Origin: an uncultured Robinsoniella sp. | GTDB lineage: Bacteria; Bacillota; Clostridia; Lachnospirales; Lachnospiraceae | Length of the DNA stretch: 64,000 nucleotides | NCBI GenBank assembly: GCA_900540475.1 | Contig: UQGG01000034.1 | Span: 1-64,000, forward strand | Direction: 5' to 3' | Shown here: in pieces, positions 32,811-42,396 of the stretch | Layout: each line of letters opens with the position of its first letter | Numbering within the stretch: the stretch's first letter is position 1 | Translations under genes and position numbers: made by a program | The notes under the pieces: model-generated | Database searches by the model: none | Told to the model about the DNA's origin: nothing | What the model saw: only the letters and a program-made list of their open reading frames with translations

Positions 32811-34502
32811 ATGGAACAGGGACTAGTTGTGTTAGCAGTGGCGGTACTGATATTGATATGCTTTGGAGCATATTGTGTGTTTGATAATAAAAGGCGGAAG
32901 AAGAGCATATTGCGAAAAGCACGCCTGGCATGGGGACAAAGACCGGACAGAGAATATGAATATGCGGAATTTGAGGCTATCAGCCACTATTTTGAGTTAA
33001 ATGGGAAAAAGGGATATGCGATTGATGATATTACCTGGAATGATTTGGACATGGATACGATTTTCATGCTTTTAAATAATACAGGTTCCAGTATCGGAGA
33101 AAGCTGTCTGTATGATGTGCTGCGAAGACCTTCATTTTCAAAAGAAGAGTTAGAAGAGCGGAACCGTTTAGTTGAGTATTTTATGACTCATAAGGAGGAA
33201 CGGGAAAAGCTGCAGGTGAGTTTTGGGGAAATGGGGAAATCGGGACGCCGGTCCATGTTTGATTATGTCTATAATCTGGCAGATCTGGAGCCTCAGACCA
33301 ATGCCAAACATTACATCACGATTTTATTGACGGTTTTCATGGCTGGGATGATTTTTGTAAATCCCCCTTCGGGCGTGGTGGGAATGATCTGTGTTCTGGC
33401 ATATAGCTGGACATCCTATTTTACGGAAGCCAGAAAAGTATCACCATATACCCTTTCCTGTAAAGTTATGGTGCAGCTTATTAAAATGGCGGACCATATT
33501 TCAGGCACCGACAGTGAGGAAGTAAAAAAATACGTGAAAAAGGCAATAGAGGCAAGGAAGAAGTTTAATAAATTTAAACGGAATACGTTCTTCTTACTGG
33601 CGGGAAGTGCCAGCAGTGACCGTGGAGGCGGTGTGGGCAATATCGTTGTGGATTATGTAAATTATACATTTCATATTGATATGATTCAGTTCCGGACGGT
33701 TATAAAAGAATTAAAAGATAATCTGGAAAGTTTTAAAGTTATGGTTGACAATATGGGAATGCTGGAAGTGGCAATTGCCATTGCATCTTTTCGAACCATG
33801 ATGGAGGACTATACCATTCCCGAACTGTCAGACTCAAAAGAGGCATTTCTGGAAGCACAGGACCTTTATCATCCGATGATAGATAATCCTGTGAAAAATT
33901 CCATCACAGCCCATAAAGGCGTACTCCTGACCGGATCCAATGCTTCGGGTAAATCTACATTTCTGAAAACCGTTGCTATTAATGGAATTCTGGCTCAGAC
34001 CATATATACCTGTATGGCATCCGTTTTCAAATCGAATTTTTACGAAGTTTATTCTTCTATGGCGTTAAGGGATGACCTCATGAGCCAGGAGAGTTACTAC
34101 ATCGTAGAGATTAAATCTTTAAAACGTATTCTCGATAAAATGGAAAAAGGAAAACCGATTATGTGCTTTGTAGATGAGGTGCTCAGAGGAACAAATACTG
34201 TAGAGCGTATTGCAGCATCTTCCCAGATCCTGAAAAGCATGGCACAAAGCTATATTTTAAGCTTTGCGGCAACCCATGATATTGAGTTGACACATATTCT
34301 GGAAGAGAATTATGATAATTATCATTTCCAGGAAGAAGTCTATAAAAATGATATACTATTTGATTATAAACTGTACCAGGGAAGGGCAACTTCCAGAAAT
34401 GCAATTAAACTGCTGAGCATAATCGGATATGAAAAAGAGATTATCAACAATGCGGAAAATACAGCTAAGAGGTTTATTGATACGGGTGAATGGTCTCTGT
34501 AA
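32811..34502 (+). CDS. Membrane-anchored MutS-family ATPase
   Basis: A 563-residue protein. An N-terminal transmembrane helix (residues about 5-22) and further hydrophobic segments near 165-205 are followed by the MutS lever/core region and a MutS C-terminal ATPase. Walker A GSNASGKST is at about 375-383, Walker B is IMCFVDEVLRGTNT, and SFAATHDIELT holds the H-loop. It lacks the mismatch-binding Phe-X-Glu domain and the Smr domain of MutS2. It belongs to the poorly studied membrane MutS-like group; the function is unknown. Why a mismatch-repair type ATPase sits at a membrane is an open question. Confidence 0.8.
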   Translation: MEQGLVVLAVAVLILICFGAYCVFDNKRRKKSILRKARLAWGQRPDREYEYAEFEAISHYFELNGKKGYAIDDITWNDLDMDTIFMLLNNTGSSIGESCLYDVLRRPSFSKEELEERNRLVEYFMTHKEEREKLQVSFGEMGKSGRRSMFDYVYNLADLEPQTNAKHYITILLTVFMAGMIFVNPPSGVVGMICVLAYSWTSYFTEARKVSPYTLSCKVMVQLIKMADHISGTDSEEVKKYVKKAIEARKKFNKFKRNTFFLLAGSASSDRGGGVGNIVVDYVNYTFHIDMIQFRTVIKELKDNLESFKVMVDNMGMLEVAIAIASFRTMMEDYTIPELSDSKEAFLEAQDLYHPMIDNPVKNSITAHKGVLLTGSNASGKSTFLKTVAINGILAQTIYTCMASVFKSNFYEVYSSMALRDDLMSQESYYIVEIKSLKRILDKMEKGKPIMCFVDEVLRGTNTVERIAASSQILKSMAQSYILSFAATHDIELTHILEENYDNYHFQEEVYKNDILFDYKLYQGRATSRNAIKLLSIIGYEKEIINNAENTAKRFIDTGEWSL

Positions 34503-34555
34503 TTTTCAAAATGCAAAGGATTTAAATGAGTGAAGGGATTAAAAGGAGGAGTAAA

Positions 34556-35038
34556 ATGCTGGTTAAAATTTATACCGACGGTGCGGCCAGGGGCAATCCG
34601 GACGGACCAGGTGGATATGGAACGATTCTGATCTGTGTGGATGCGAAAGGTCAGGAACACAAAAGGGAATACAGCCAGGGATATGTGAAGACTACCAATA
34701 ACCGTATGGAGTTAATGGCTGCAATTGTTGGACTGGAAGCGCTGAACCGCCCCTGCCAGGTAGAGTTATATTCGGACTCTAAATACGTAGTAGATGCCTT
34801 TAACCAAAAGTGGATTGACGGCTGGCTGAAAAAGAACTGGAAAAGGGGAAAAAATGAACCGGTGAAAAATGTGGATCTGTGGAAAAGGCTGCTCGCTGCA
34901 AAAGAACCTCACGATGTGAAATTCATCTGGGTGAAAGGCCATGACGGTCATGCACAAAATGAAAGATGTGATGAACTGGCAACAACAGCTGCCGATGGCA
35001 GGAATCTGATTGTAGATGAAGGAATTGAGCGTGTTTGA
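34556..35038 (+). CDS. rnhA: Ribonuclease HI
   Basis: Cuts RNA in RNA-DNA hybrids, removing primers and R-loops. The ATG at 34556 has AAAAGGAGGAG upstream; the in-frame ATG at 34526 adds ten non-family residues. The 160-residue protein has the catalytic carboxylates in YTDGAARGNP, NRMELMA, LYSDSKYVVDA and a final Asp in CDELATTAA, plus the basic WLKKNWKRGKN hybrid-binding handle and KGHDGHAQNERCD. It is 53 bp behind the MutS-like gene. Confidence 0.95.
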   Translation: MLVKIYTDGAARGNPDGPGGYGTILICVDAKGQEHKREYSQGYVKTTNNRMELMAAIVGLEALNRPCQVELYSDSKYVVDAFNQKWIDGWLKKNWKRGKNEPVKNVDLWKRLLAAKEPHDVKFIWVKGHDGHAQNERCDELATTAADGRNLIVDEGIERV

Positions 35039-35089
35039 AAATTTATTCAGCCTCATTTTTTACCTGGAATGATTTAAGGAGAAAGATAA

Positions 35090-37432
35090 ATGTGTGTTGT
35101 GAAAAGATTATTTAAGGGAGGGATCTTTCTAGTTGCACTTGTGTTACTGTTCGTACCCGTTTCGGCGGATGCAGCCAAAAAGGGAATGGAGATTCAAAGC
35201 TGTATGATTAATACAGCGAACAGGAACCAGGTGGTGGTACGTGCGAAGGGATCGGTATCCGCATCCGGCACGGATGGGAAGTATTATTTATTTGGCTTAA
35301 GGCCTTATGCTTCCAGAATTAAGGGAAGTACGAAGCCCCTGGCATCCTGTAAGAGAAGTAAATCTATTATTTTGCGGACGGCCCTGAACAAGGATAAGTC
35401 CGACAGTGTACTTTACAATAAGTTCATCATTGCCGTTAAGAGGAAATCCGGCGGCTACGAAATCGTCAGTGATCCCACTTATATTACGAATCCTGACGCT
35501 GTGGCAAAATACCGCTATTCTTTCCCAAAAGCAACGTCTAAAAAAGGGCTTCAGGTCAGCCCGACAATGCTGGCGGATGCAGAAGACCTGGGGATCAAGC
35601 ATGCTGCAGTGAACATCCTGCTGGATGAATTTATGGCTTTGGACTGGCAGAAAAATGACAGCAATGCTTACCGCTACAATTACGAAGGAAAGACCTACTG
35701 GTTTTTAAAGTCCGGCTGCAACGGTGTGGATTCCCAGGTGAGAAGCCTGACACAAAGCAATGTGGTTGTCTCCGGTATCCTGCTTCTGAGAGGAGAATCC
35801 CAGGCATCAGTTCTGGTTCCGCCGGGCGCACAGGGTGGATCAGAGGCCTATTATGGACTGAATACCATGAATGAAGACGGGGTGAAGAATCTTTCTGCCC
35901 TGGTATCTTTCCTGGGTGAGCGTTATATGGGTTCTTCCAAGGCAAATGGAAGGATTTCCAACTGGATTGTTGGCAATGAAGTGGATTATTATATCCGCTA
36001 TAATTATATGGGAGCAATGTCCAGGTCTAAATATACAAAAAGCTATGCCAGAAGTTTCCGGGTGATCTCTACGGCGCTGCGCAGTATCTACAGTAATGCA
36101 AGGGTATATATCCCCCTGACAAACTGCTGGAACCAATTGCAGCCTGCCGGAGGCTCCTATACGGCAAAGAGTACGCTGGACGGCTTTGTAAGTGCCCTGC
36201 AAAACGAAGGGAACATACCATGGAACGTGGCATATCATGCCTACCCTCAGCCGCTGACGGACCCTGTGTTCTGGGATGATATCGGATCTAACAGCAGCAG
36301 TTCCCAGTATATTACCATGAATAATATCAAAGTACTGACCGACTATGTAAAAAAGAAGAATAAAAACTGCAGGGTGATTTTATCAGAGCAGGGATTTTCC
36401 TCTTATACAGGCGGGCGGGGAAGAGACGAGAAACTCCAGGCGGCAGCCTACGCCTATGCTTACTATATCACGGAGTTTAACAGTCAGATTGATTCCCTGA
36501 TTATAACCAGGCACGTGGATCATGTGGAGGAAGAAAACCAGGGGATTTTCGCAGGTATCTGGAGTAACCGCCCGGGTCAGACGGAATACGCCTACAAACA
36601 AAAAAGAATCTGGGATGTATTTAAGTACATAGATACAACAGCGTCGGAAACTATCAGTAAATTTGCATTAAAAGAGATCGGCATTCAAAGCTGGAGCAGC
36701 CGGATATCCGGATTTAGCTGGAGCAAATTCAAAAGGATGACGACCTATAATAACGGAAGCCTTTATCTGGTTAAGAACAGCAAGGGGCAGAAAAGCCTGT
36801 CCAATCTTTGGAAATATACCTATAACGGAGGTACGGATGCTTCTAAAAATGAAACCACACTCAATGTGGACAGCAATGCAAATAATAATCTGTACCGCGG
36901 GGTAGGACAGAAATTTAAAAAGCCGTTGAGCTTTAAGGCGAGAAGCCGTTTTATCTTTGATATTATGGTTACCGGAACCAGGGCAAAGGAAGCCGAAGTA
37001 AGAGTCCGCTTTTTCAACGGAAAGCATATATTTGAAGCGGCATCCTCCATTTTAACCGGAAGAAAGCAGCAGTTTTCAGCGGATCTCTCCAATTGGAAGT
37101 ACCGGCAGAAGGTCTCGAAGATTCAGGTCTGGGTGAAACCGGCAAAAGGAGTTTCCTGGAGAACAAACGGTAAAATTACCATCGCAAATCTGAAACAGGC
37201 ATCCAGGATCAGTTCTGTCTATATATCCGGTTTTAAATCCAATCTGGGAGTTGGCAAAAAGATGCAGCTGAAAGTAAAAGGCGTTTCCCAAAAAGTAACC
37301 TGGGTTAGCAGCAAACCGTCCATTGCCACGATAAATAAAAAAGGCATGGTAAAAGCATTGAAAAAAGGTACGGTGACGATTAAGGCAATGTTTGGACAGG
37401 ACATGATTACCAGGTCGCTTCAGGTAAAATAA
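35090..37432 (+). CDS. Large secreted glycosidase-like protein (DUF5722-type) with C-terminal Big_2 domain
   Basis: A 780-residue exported protein. A basic N-terminus and hydrophobic core (residues 1-28, ending about ADAA) form the signal peptide; there is no LPXTG. Residues about 30-140 form a beta-rich domain, 150-530 a TIM-barrel-like region with WIVGNEVDYYIRYNY, NVAYHAYPQPLTDP and ILSEQGFSS, which look like the acid/base and nucleophile strands of clan A glycosidases and fit DUF5722 as I recall it. Residues 560-700 form a jelly-roll-like segment, and 705-780 a bacterial Ig-like Big_2 domain (WVSSKPSIATINKKGMVKAL). A cell-surface glycan-acting enzyme is likely; the substrate is unknown. 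Confidence 0.7.
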   Translation: MCVVKRLFKGGIFLVALVLLFVPVSADAAKKGMEIQSCMINTANRNQVVVRAKGSVSASGTDGKYYLFGLRPYASRIKGSTKPLASCKRSKSIILRTALNKDKSDSVLYNKFIIAVKRKSGGYEIVSDPTYITNPDAVAKYRYSFPKATSKKGLQVSPTMLADAEDLGIKHAAVNILLDEFMALDWQKNDSNAYRYNYEGKTYWFLKSGCNGVDSQVRSLTQSNVVVSGILLLRGESQASVLVPPGAQGGSEAYYGLNTMNEDGVKNLSALVSFLGERYMGSSKANGRISNWIVGNEVDYYIRYNYMGAMSRSKYTKSYARSFRVISTALRSIYSNARVYIPLTNCWNQLQPAGGSYTAKSTLDGFVSALQNEGNIPWNVAYHAYPQPLTDPVFWDDIGSNSSSSQYITMNNIKVLTDYVKKKNKNCRVILSEQGFSSYTGGRGRDEKLQAAAYAYAYYITEFNSQIDSLIITRHVDHVEEENQGIFAGIWSNRPGQTEYAYKQKRIWDVFKYIDTTASETISKFALKEIGIQSWSSRISGFSWSKFKRMTTYNNGSLYLVKNSKGQKSLSNLWKYTYNGGTDASKNETTLNVDSNANNNLYRGVGQKFKKPLSFKARSRFIFDIMVTGTRAKEAEVRVRFFNGKHIFEAASSILTGRKQQFSADLSNWKYRQKVSKIQVWVKPAKGVSWRTNGKITIANLKQASRISSVYISGFKSNLGVGKKMQLKVKGVSQKVTWVSSKPSIATINKKGMVKALKKGTVTIKAMFGQDMITRSLQVK

Positions 37433-37463
37433 AAATTTAATTCAGATAAAATAAAAATACCCG

Positions 37464-37492
37464 TTGACAAATCAGAAAACGGCTCTTATAAT
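37464..37492 (+). promoter_or_regulatory. Promoter of the tyrS T-box transcript
   Basis: TTGACA (37464-37469), 17-bp spacer, TATAAT (37487-37492); a full consensus. Confidence 0.9.
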
Positions 37493-37499
37493 GAATGCG

Positions 37500-37795
37500 T
37501 TAGATAAGGCAATGATAAGAATAAGTAACAATAAGAGGTATCATACAGAAAGCAGCCGGTTGATGAGAGGCGCATGAGAGACTTGTTGTGAATACCTCTT
37601 TGAGCTGCGTACCGAACTTCCCATATATCTGTATGGAAAAAGTAGGCTGCGACGGATTGTGCACACGTTATAGTGACAGAGTATAGAAATTCTGTACTTA
37701 GAGAGGCAGACAGTGCGAGCTGGCTGCGAAAAAAGGTGGTAACACGTGAGTTTTTACTCTCGTCCTTTTCAATTTAAAGGGCGGGAGTTTTTTTG
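37500..37795 (+). promoter_or_regulatory. T-box leader controlling tyrS
   Basis: About 295 nt. The base of stem I is AAGAGGTAT with ATACCTCTT. A TAC triplet at 37593-37595 in this region is a plausible Tyr specifier. The T-box core AAGGTGGTAACACG is at 37733-37746 and pairs with the uncharged tRNA 3' end. It is followed by the terminator hairpin ACTCTCGTCCTTTT/AAAGGGCGGGAGT plus T tract (37757-37795). Uncharged tRNA-Tyr would prevent termination and raise tyrS expression. Confidence 0.93.
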
Positions 37796-37877
37796 TGGGT
37801 AAAAACAGATGCTCGTCCTACTTGAAATACACAAACCCATATGTTATATTAAAAACAGTGAATTAGGAGGAATGATG

Positions 37878-39110
37878 ATGGCAGCAAATGTATTCGATAT
37901 TTTAAAAGAAAGAGGATTTATCGAACAAACAACACATGAGGAAGAAATACGCGAATTATTAGGTAAGGAGTCTGTTACATTTTATATTGGTTTTGATGCT
38001 ACGGCAGACAGCCTTACGGCAGGACATTTCCTCACCGTTATGGCTATGATGCATATGCAGCAGGCAGGACACAGACCAATTGCTCTTTTAGGCGGCGGAA
38101 CTACAATGATCGGAGATCCATCCGGAAAATCCGATATGCGTTCTATGATGACCATGGAAACCATTCAGTACAATGCCCAGAGATTTAAAGAGCAGTTATC
38201 CAGATTTATTGATTTTGACAATGATAAAGCAATTATTGCCAATAATGCTGACTGGCTGTTAGATTTAAATTATGTAGATTTCTTAAGAGAAGTCGGCGTT
38301 CATTTTTCTGTAAATAAAATGCTGACTGCAGACTGTTACAAACAGAGAATGGAGAAAGGACTTACCTTCTTTGAATTTAACTACATGTTAATGCAGTCCT
38401 ATGATTTCTGGAAATTAAATAAAAAGTATGATTGTAAAATGGAATTGGGCGGCAATGACCAGTGGTCTAATATTATCGGCGGCGTGGAACTGATCCGCAG
38501 AAAAGAACAAAAGCCTGCATTTGGTCTGACATTCAAACTTCTGACGACAAGCGAAGGAATTAAAATGGGTAAAACCATGAAGGGAGCCGTATGGCTGGAT
38601 CCGGAAAAGACTTCTCCATACGAGTTCTACCAGTACTGGAGAAACATTGAAGACGTAAAAGTTGAGGAATGCCTTGGACTTTTAACCTTCCTTCCAATGG
38701 ATGAAGTACGCAGGCTGGGAGCACTGGAAGGTGCCCAGATCAACCATGCGAAAGATGTGCTGGCATTTGAAATAACCAAGATTGTACACGGAGAAGAGGA
38801 AGCGAAAAAAGCACAGGATGCTGCACGTGCATTATTCGCGGACGGAGGCAAGTCTAAGGACATGCCAACAACTGTTTACAAGAAAGCAGAACTGGATGAA
38901 GGCAAAGATCTCATTACACTTCTGGTTGAGACCAAACTGGCTGCGTCCCGTTCGGAAGGAAGACGAATTATTCTTCAGGGCGGCGTCAGCGTTAACGATG
39001 TAAAGGTAACGGAAATTGACCGTAAGTTTACTTCAGCTGACCTGGATGCAGATGGTGTTTTACTGATTAAAAAAGGGAAAAAAGGGTATCATCAAATTAA
39101 GGTGGATTAG
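37878..39110 (+). CDS. tyrS: Tyrosyl-tRNA synthetase
   Basis: Charges tRNA-Tyr, class I aminoacyl-tRNA synthetase, 410 residues. TAGGAGG precedes a run of ATGs at 37872-37880; ATG 37878 gives the family-like MAANVFDIL start. The Rossmann fold contains the HIGH-like TAGHF near residue 46, the KMSKS-like KMGKT near residue 228, and an S4 RNA-binding domain at the C-terminus (LAASRSEGRRIILQGGVSVND). Regulated by the T-box leader. Confidence 0.95.
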   Translation: MAANVFDILKERGFIEQTTHEEEIRELLGKESVTFYIGFDATADSLTAGHFLTVMAMMHMQQAGHRPIALLGGGTTMIGDPSGKSDMRSMMTMETIQYNAQRFKEQLSRFIDFDNDKAIIANNADWLLDLNYVDFLREVGVHFSVNKMLTADCYKQRMEKGLTFFEFNYMLMQSYDFWKLNKKYDCKMELGGNDQWSNIIGGVELIRRKEQKPAFGLTFKLLTTSEGIKMGKTMKGAVWLDPEKTSPYEFYQYWRNIEDVKVEECLGLLTFLPMDEVRRLGALEGAQINHAKDVLAFEITKIVHGEEEAKKAQDAARALFADGGKSKDMPTTVYKKAELDEGKDLITLLVETKLAASRSEGRRIILQGGVSVNDVKVTEIDRKFTSADLDADGVLLIKKGKKGYHQIKVD

Positions 39111-39183
39111 AGCCGTACAGAAAGTAATTTTCAAGTACGCGGGGCTCTCTGGCCGGATTGCAGCTAAAAAAGCTGCTTCCGGC
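39109..39183 (+). other. Two consecutive stable hairpins after tyrS
   Basis: Hairpin 1: AGAGCCGTAC (39109-39118) with GTAC-GCG-GGGCTCT (39135-39148). Hairpin 2: GCCGGA-TT-GCAGCT (39152-39165) with AGCTGC-TT-CCGGC (up to 39183). No T tract follows either. They may stabilise or process the tyrS mRNA, or attenuate the small gene downstream. Confidence 0.65.
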
Positions 39184-39219
39184 GGGAGTCTGTGAGCCAC
39201 AATTTATGGAGGTAGCTAA

Positions 39220-39348
39220 ATGGAATTTTGGGTAGTGTTTGTACAAACTGTAGTGAAGATGGTTTTAGTAGCAGCAGTGGCATTCGGGGGAATAAGATTT
39301 GGCAAGTTTCTGCGTGACCGTAAGGACGCGAAAGAGGCGGCAGAGTAA
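39220..39348 (+). CDS. Small single-span membrane protein (42 residues)
   Basis: A 42-residue ORF behind TGGAGGT. Residues about 3-26 form one hydrophobic helix (FWVVFVQTVVKMVLVAAVAF), then a charged tail (FLRDRKDAKEAAE). The good ribosome-binding site and balanced tail suggest a real peptide. I do not know its family. It lies between tyrS and alaS, behind two hairpins. Confidence 0.65.
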   Translation: MEFWVVFVQTVVKMVLVAAVAFGGIRFGKFLRDRKDAKEAAE

Positions 39349-39360
39349 ATGACTTATCTA

Positions 39361-39396
39361 AGAGCGTGTTTGAAAAATGAATTCTAAAACACGCTC
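39361..39396. repeat. Repeat family B, palindromic copy before alaS
   Basis: AGAGCGTGTTT (39361-39371) with AAAACACGCTC (39386-39396). Related copies begin at 7521, 13410, 44142, 47892 and 48555. Confidence 0.65.
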
Positions 39397-39442
39397 CAGG
39401 AGGTCTGACGAAACAACGAAGGATAATCAGGAGGATAGATTT

Positions 39443-42082
39443 GTGAAGAAATACGGTGTAAATGAACTGCGTAAAATGTTCCTGGACTATTTTGAAAGTA
39501 AGGGACATTTAGCAATGAAGAGCTTTTCTCTGGTTCCGCATAATGATAAAAGCTTATTATTGATCAATTCGGGAATGGCTCCATTAAAGCCATATTTTAC
39601 AGGTGCGGAGATTCCGCCGAGGAAAAGAGTGACTACCTGTCAGAAATGTATCCGTACAGGTGATATTGAAAATGTAGGTAAAACAGCACGACATGGTACG
39701 TTCTTTGAAATGCTTGGAAACTTCTCGTTTGGTGATTATTTTAAGCATGAGGCGATTACCTGGTCATGGGAGTTCCTGACAAAAGTAGTAGGGCTGGATG
39801 AGAACAGATTATATCCTTCTGTTTATCAGGACGATGAAGAAGCATTTGAGATCTGGAATAAAGAAATCGGGATTGCTCCGGAACGGATTTTCCGTTTTGG
39901 AAAGGCTGACAATTATTGGGAGCATGGCGCAGGTCCCTGTGGTCCCTGTTCAGAGATTTATTACGACCGTGGTGAAAAATACGGATGTAACAGCCCGGAC
40001 TGTACCGTAGGCTGTGAATGCGACCGCTATATGGAAGTATGGAACAACGTATTTACCCAGTTTGAAAATGACGGGGAAGGCCATTACGAAGAGCTGCAGC
40101 AGAAGAATATCGATACCGGAATGGGACTGGAAAGACTGGCTGTAGTGGTACAGGATGTGGATTCCATTTTTGATGTAGATACGATTGCAACCCTTCGCAA
40201 CAAAGTATGTGAACTGGCTCATGTGAAATACAGAGAAAGCGAAGAAACAGATGTATCCATCCGTTTGATTACAGACCATATCCGTTCTGCAACCTTTATG
40301 ATTTCTGACGGAATTATGCCTACAAACGAAGGCAGAGGGTATGTACTGCGCCGTCTGATCCGCCGTGGTGCCCGTCATGGACGTTTACTGGGAATCAAGG
40401 GTAAATTCCTGGCTGATTTAAGTGCAACGGTTATTGCAGAGTCTAAAGATGGATATCCGGAACTGGATGAAAAGAAAGACTTTATCTTCAAAGTCCTGAC
40501 ACAGGAAGAAGATAAATTTAATAAAACAATTGACCAGGGACTTACGATTCTTGCAGGAATGCAGGAAGATATGGAAAAAGCAGGAGAGAAGACTCTGTCG
40601 GGCGTAAATGCATTTACCCTGTATGATACTTATGGATTCCCGCTGGATCTGACAAAAGAGATTCTGGAAGAAAAGGGCTATTCCATAGATGAAGCAGGAT
40701 TTAAATCGGAGATGGAAGAGCAGAGAAAGAAAGCCCGTGCGGCTCGTGAAGTAACCAATTACATGGGGGCGGACGCTACGGTTTATGATGAAATTGATCC
40801 GTCTGTGACTACGGAATTTGTAGGATATGATAACTTAAGTGTGTCCTCTAAGATTACGGTACTTACAACAGATAAAGAAATTGTGGAAGGTATTTCAGAC
40901 GGGGAAGTGGGAACAATATTTGTAGAGCAGACTCCGTTCTATGCTACCATGGGTGGACAGGAAGGCGATAAAGGTATTATTAAGACTGCAGATGCAGAAT
41001 TTGCTGTAGAAGATACCATCAAGCTGCTGGGCGGTAAGGTTGGACATGTAGGTAAAGTAATAAAAGGCATGTTTAAAGTGAATGATACCGTTACTCTGGA
41101 AGTGAGTGCCAAGACAAGAACAAATACCTGTAAAAACCACAGTGCAACCCACTTACTGCAAAAAGCTTTAAAGACAGTCTTGGGAACCCATGTAGAACAG
41201 AAGGGCTCGCTTGTAACTCCGGACCGCCTGAGGTTTGACTTTGCACACTTTGCACCTATGACAGAAGAAGAGATTGCAAAGACGGAAGCACTTGTAAATG
41301 AAGAAATTCAGGCAGCACTTCCGGTAGTGACGAAAGTTATGAACGTGGAAGAAGCGAAAAAGAGCGGTGCTATGGCATTGTTTGGTGAAAAATATGCAGA
41401 TGATGTACGAGTTGTATCCATGGGGGAATTCTCAAAAGAATTATGTGGTGGTACCCATGTGACAAATACCGGCATTATCACTACTTTCAAAATTGTATCG
41501 GAATCAGGAATTGCAGCAGGTGTCCGCCGTATAGAGGCTCTGACCGGTGACGGCGTATTTGCTTATTACAAAGAGATGGAAGAGGAATTGCAAAAAGCTG
41601 CAAAACTGGTAAAAGCAACTCCCGCTACTCTGTTAGAGAAACTGAACCATATGACTGCAGAAGCAAAAGCAATGCAGAGTGAAATCGATTCGCTGAAGAG
41701 TAAGCTCGCTAAAGATGCACTTGGAGACGTTATGGATCAGGTAGTAGAAGTGAAGGGTGTAAAACTTCTGGCTGCGAAACTGGCAGATGTGGATATGAAC
41801 GGACTTCGCGACCTTGGTGACCAGCTGAAAGATAAACTGGGAGAGGGTGTGATTGTTCTGACATCCGTAACCGACGGTAAAGTAAGTCTTCTTGCAATGG
41901 CAACTGATGCAGCAATGAAACAGGGCGCCCATGCAGGTAATCTAATTAAAGGAATTGCAGCTCTTGTCGGCGGTGGCGGCGGCGGTCGTCCGAACATGGC
42001 ACAGGCAGGCGGAAAGAACCCGGCTGGTGTGGATGATGCGATTGCTAAGGCAAAAGAAGTGCTGGAGAGTCAGATTCAGTAA
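39443..42082 (+). CDS. alaS: Alanyl-tRNA synthetase
   Basis: Class II synthetase that charges tRNA-Ala and edits Ser/Gly mischarges, 879 residues. GTG at 39443 is chosen: AGGAGG lies eight bases before it and the protein then begins MKKYGVNELRKMFLDYF as expected; the ATG at 39377 lies within the repeat and would add 22 foreign residues. Catalytic core at the N-terminus (KSFSLVPHNDKSLLLINSGMAPLKPYF), editing domain with HSATHLLQKAL and CGGTHVTNTG, and the oligomerisation C-Ala domain with GGGGGGRPNMAQAGG. No T-box is seen in front. Confidence 0.96.
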   Translation: MKKYGVNELRKMFLDYFESKGHLAMKSFSLVPHNDKSLLLINSGMAPLKPYFTGAEIPPRKRVTTCQKCIRTGDIENVGKTARHGTFFEMLGNFSFGDYFKHEAITWSWEFLTKVVGLDENRLYPSVYQDDEEAFEIWNKEIGIAPERIFRFGKADNYWEHGAGPCGPCSEIYYDRGEKYGCNSPDCTVGCECDRYMEVWNNVFTQFENDGEGHYEELQQKNIDTGMGLERLAVVVQDVDSIFDVDTIATLRNKVCELAHVKYRESEETDVSIRLITDHIRSATFMISDGIMPTNEGRGYVLRRLIRRGARHGRLLGIKGKFLADLSATVIAESKDGYPELDEKKDFIFKVLTQEEDKFNKTIDQGLTILAGMQEDMEKAGEKTLSGVNAFTLYDTYGFPLDLTKEILEEKGYSIDEAGFKSEMEEQRKKARAAREVTNYMGADATVYDEIDPSVTTEFVGYDNLSVSSKITVLTTDKEIVEGISDGEVGTIFVEQTPFYATMGGQEGDKGIIKTADAEFAVEDTIKLLGGKVGHVGKVIKGMFKVNDTVTLEVSAKTRTNTCKNHSATHLLQKALKTVLGTHVEQKGSLVTPDRLRFDFAHFAPMTEEEIAKTEALVNEEIQAALPVVTKVMNVEEAKKSGAMALFGEKYADDVRVVSMGEFSKELCGGTHVTNTGIITTFKIVSESGIAAGVRRIEALTGDGVFAYYKEMEEELQKAAKLVKATPATLLEKLNHMTAEAKAMQSEIDSLKSKLAKDALGDVMDQVVEVKGVKLLAAKLADVDMNGLRDLGDQLKDKLGEGVIVLTSVTDGKVSLLAMATDAAMKQGAHAGNLIKGIAALVGGGGGGRPNMAQAGGKNPAGVDDAIAKAKEVLESQIQ

Positions 42083-42100
42083 AAAAAATTACAAAATTAG

Positions 42101-42128
42101 TTGACGTATGTAAAAAATATGATATAAT
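42101..42128 (+). promoter_or_regulatory. Promoter of rpsU
   Basis: TTGACG (42101-42106), 16-bp spacer, TATAAT (42123-42128). Confidence 0.85.
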
Positions 42129-42206
42129 AACTATTAGTGCAATAAAAATACCCGTACAGTTGTATTATGCACAATCTACAACTGGAGGGAGGTTAGGTGT
42201 GAGACT

Positions 42207-42383
42207 ATGTCGAATGTAATCGTAAAAGAGAATGAGACTTTAGATAGCGCTTTACGTCGTTTTAAAAGAAACTGCGCTAAAGCTGGTATCCAGCAGGAAA
42301 TTCGTAAAAGAGAACATTACGAAAAACCAAGCGTAAGACGTAAGAAAAAATCTGAAGCTGCTCGTAAACGTAAATTTAATTAA
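42207..42383 (+). CDS. rpsU: 30S ribosomal protein S21
   Basis: A 58-residue, very basic ribosomal protein of the small subunit that helps messenger binding. The start MSNVIVKENETLDSALRRFK, and the Arg/Lys-rich C-terminus, match S21. ATG at 42207 with GGAGGGAGG upstream. It has its own promoter and terminator, which is unusual only in that clostridial rpsU often sits with yqeY/dnaG genes. Confidence 0.95.
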   Translation: MSNVIVKENETLDSALRRFKRNCAKAGIQQEIRKREHYEKPSVRRKKKSEAARKRKFN

Positions 42384-42396
42384 TTTGTGCAGTTAA

